A stretch of DNA of 64,000 bases, from NCBI GenBank assembly GCA_947168045.1, contig CAMVKN010000001.1, positions 62,001 to 126,000 on the forward strand. The letters are read 5' to 3'. Below the pieces are notes generated by a model, which was given only the letters and a program-made list of their open reading frames with translations, ran no database searches and was not told where the DNA came from. Shown here piece by piece: positions 62,501-64,000 of this stretch (its first letter is position 1; each line of letters starts with the position of its first letter). The stretch comes from an uncultured Prevotellaceae bacterium. Lineage in GTDB: Bacteria; Bacteroidota; Bacteroidia; Bacteroidales; Bacteroidaceae. A program made the translations under genes and the position numbers.

Positions 62501-64000
62501 ATGAAGAAAGATATGAAACAGTCAATCAAATATATCGGCTCCGCGCTGGCCGCGGCCATGGCCTTCAGCGCCTGCAGCGACCAGTTCTTAGAGGACAAGA
62601 AGAACTACGGCCAGGTGGATGCAGGCATCTACAACTACTACGAGGGTGCACAGGGCCGTCTGTACGACATCTACGCCATGTGCCTGCCCACCGTGTCGGG
62701 CATCACCTGGCGCTATCCCTCGATGGGCATGAACGACGACGCGGCCAAGTCGACCGAGGAGTACACGGGCTTCAGCGCCTTCGTCAACCCCGTCGACGAG
62801 CTGACGTCGATGAGTGGCGGCGTCAGCGTGCCTGACTACTTCATGGGCACGCAGAACAACATCCAGGAGAACGTCTGGGGCCACATCCGCGACTGCAACG
62901 ACGTCATCCGCGGCGTCAGCGGCAGCTCGCTGCCCCAGGAGCAGAAGAACGAGGTGCTCGGGCAGGTCTACTTCTTCCGGGCATGGATTTACTACAACCT
63001 CTTCAAGTTCTACGGCGGCGTGCCCCTCGTCACTGAGGTGCTCGACCCCACCGCCGACGCCTTCACCCCGCGCTCCACGTCGAAGCAGACCTACGAGTTC
63101 ATCCTCAACGACCTGAACACCGCCGCCGAGCTGCTCAAGCCCTTCACCGCCAACGGTGGCTGGACGAGCAGCAAGGACTGGGGCCGCGTCACCGCCGGTA
63201 CCGCCCTGGCACTGAAGGGCCGACTGATGCTGCTGTGGGCCAGCCCCCTCTTCAACCGCACGAATGACCAGACCCGCTGGACCAACGCCTACAACGAGAT
63301 GAAGAACGACCTGGCCACCATCAATGCCTGCGGCTACGGCCTGTATCAGACCAGCTCCAACGTCAACGGCAGCGACTTTGCCAACCAGTTTGTCCAGACG
63401 GTGAAGAACCCTGAGGCCGTCTTCGTTGTCAACTACAACACCACCGCCATCCTCACCGGCATCGACGATGCTGCGAAGAACAACCCCTGGGAGCGCTACA
63501 TACGCCCTGACAACACGGGTGGCAACGGCTATGCCGCTGGCCTGATGCTCGTGCAGATGTTCCCCATGGCTGACGGCAAGCTGCCCGCTGGACTGAACAC
63601 CTACACCAAGCTGGAGACGTCGGCCTACGACTACGAGGCCAGCTATCCCTTCATGCACCGCGACCCGCGCTTCTACCGCACCTTCGCCTTCCCCGGCTTC
63701 CGCTGGGCCTACAACGGCAACGCCTCTGAGCACGACGCACACAACCCCGCCGACGGCAAGAACTACACGCTGTGGAACTACGTGTGGTACACCGACGTAA
63801 ACGACCAGGGCAACCCCGAGAGCGGCAACAGCTATGGCGCCGACAACCTCTTAGGCTCGAAGCAGGCCATCTACGTGCGCAAGAAGAGCGACGACCTGGA
63901 CTGCAACCCCTCGCCGGCCTACGTCTACAACGCCAACGGCTGGAAGGCCGGTGCCGGTCCGTTCTACTCAGCTGCACAGCTCATCGAGCTACGCTATGCT
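62501..64000 (+). CDS. SusD/RagB-type lipoprotein, second locus (3' end outside window)
   Basis: The first 500 codons of a surface glycan-binding lipoprotein. ATG at 62501 starts MKKDMKQSIKYIGSALAAAM and the lipobox is FSACSD (Cys near 25). Later SusD words are GQVYFFRAWIYYNLFKFYGGVPLV (about 160), ALALKGRLMLLWASPLFN (about 230), and at the window end FYSAAQLIELRYA, close to the conserved (R)YAEVLLMYAEA motif. It follows the second SusC by 12 bases. It reads off the right edge without a stop. Confidence 0.95.
   Translation, partial: MKKDMKQSIKYIGSALAAAMAFSACSDQFLEDKKNYGQVDAGIYNYYEGAQGRLYDIYAMCLPTVSGITWRYPSMGMNDDAAKSTEEYTGFSAFVNPVDELTSMSGGVSVPDYFMGTQNNIQENVWGHIRDCNDVIRGVSGSSLPQEQKNEVLGQVYFFRAWIYYNLFKFYGGVPLVTEVLDPTADAFTPRSTSKQTYEFILNDLNTAAELLKPFTANGGWTSSKDWGRVTAGTALALKGRLMLLWASPLFNRTNDQTRWTNAYNEMKNDLATINACGYGLYQTSSNVNGSDFANQFVQTVKNPEAVFVVNYNTTAILTGIDDAAKNNPWERYIRPDNTGGNGYAAGLMLVQMFPMADGKLPAGLNTYTKLETSAYDYEASYPFMHRDPRFYRTFAFPGFRWAYNGNASEHDAHNPADGKNYTLWNYVWYTDVNDQGNPESGNSYGADNLLGSKQAIYVRKKSDDLDCNPSPAYVYNANGWKAGAGPFYSAAQLIELRYA

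Overview
The window comes from a GC-rich member of the Bacteroidota, most likely Prevotella or a close relative. The reasons are two SusC/SusD outer-membrane pairs, many lipoproteins and carbohydrate-active enzymes, and a recurring -7 promoter box TAnnTTTG in front of most transcription units. The genus is an inference. No rRNA, tRNA, CRISPR array, integrase or transposase gene was seen.

Layout. 1-4.9 kb: the 5' part of a GH3 glycosidase, divergent from a FadL-like porin, then recO and tadA. 5.1-10.5 kb: a SusC/SusD pair with a structured leader and a strong terminator. 10.8-11.8 kb: an M23/LysM peptidase. 12.4-18.1 kb: a tight operon of a beta-helix (GH141-like) protein, a GH31 enzyme and a sodium/solute symporter. 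18.7-28.5 kb, minus strand: a co-directional run of pgpH, PL1 pectate lyase, DUF3667 membrane protein, split transketolase (two subunits), FGGY sugar kinase and a fucose-isomerase-like protein. 28.6-35.2 kb: gltX, waaA, two small membrane proteins, an AT-rich pair of unknown genes and a helix-hairpin-helix/beta-barrel protein. 35.3-41.7 kb, minus strand: obgE, an Oar-like TonB-dependent receptor and a BACON/OB-fold lipoprotein. 42-64 kb: a second PL1-type protein, GH78 rhamnosidase, a DUF5703 protein, a GH140-like apiosidase, a GH2 enzyme, a LamG-like secreted protein, and a lipoprotein-SusC-SusD operon cut by the window end.

How the genes fit together. Pectate lyases, rhamnosidase, GH2, the GH141-like protein and the apiosidase-like enzyme point to breakdown of pectin side chains. 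The isomerase, kinase and split transketolase set has the composition expected of the transketolase route for D-apiose, the sugar a GH140 enzyme would release. That link is inferred, not proven.

The most unusual content is the repeat DNA, of several classes. (1) Palindromic cassettes of about 70-150 bp with conserved interiors lie in frame inside the GH31, GH78 and GH2 genes, and related short palindromes lie in gltX and waaA. (2) Arrays of 7-bp units, sometimes as inverted arms around a loop, lie in leaders and inside genes for a kinase, a pectate lyase, a rhamnosidase and GH31. (3) Related 9-bp repeats lie in GH31, waaA and a transketolase subunit. (4) Three intergenic loci (11.98-12.25, 18.07-18.74 and 42.24-42.73 kb) carry arrays with a strict 21-bp period; two of them also share GTGCACC-rich inverted arms. 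These elements recall REP or Rickettsia palindromic elements, but I know of no exact description of them.
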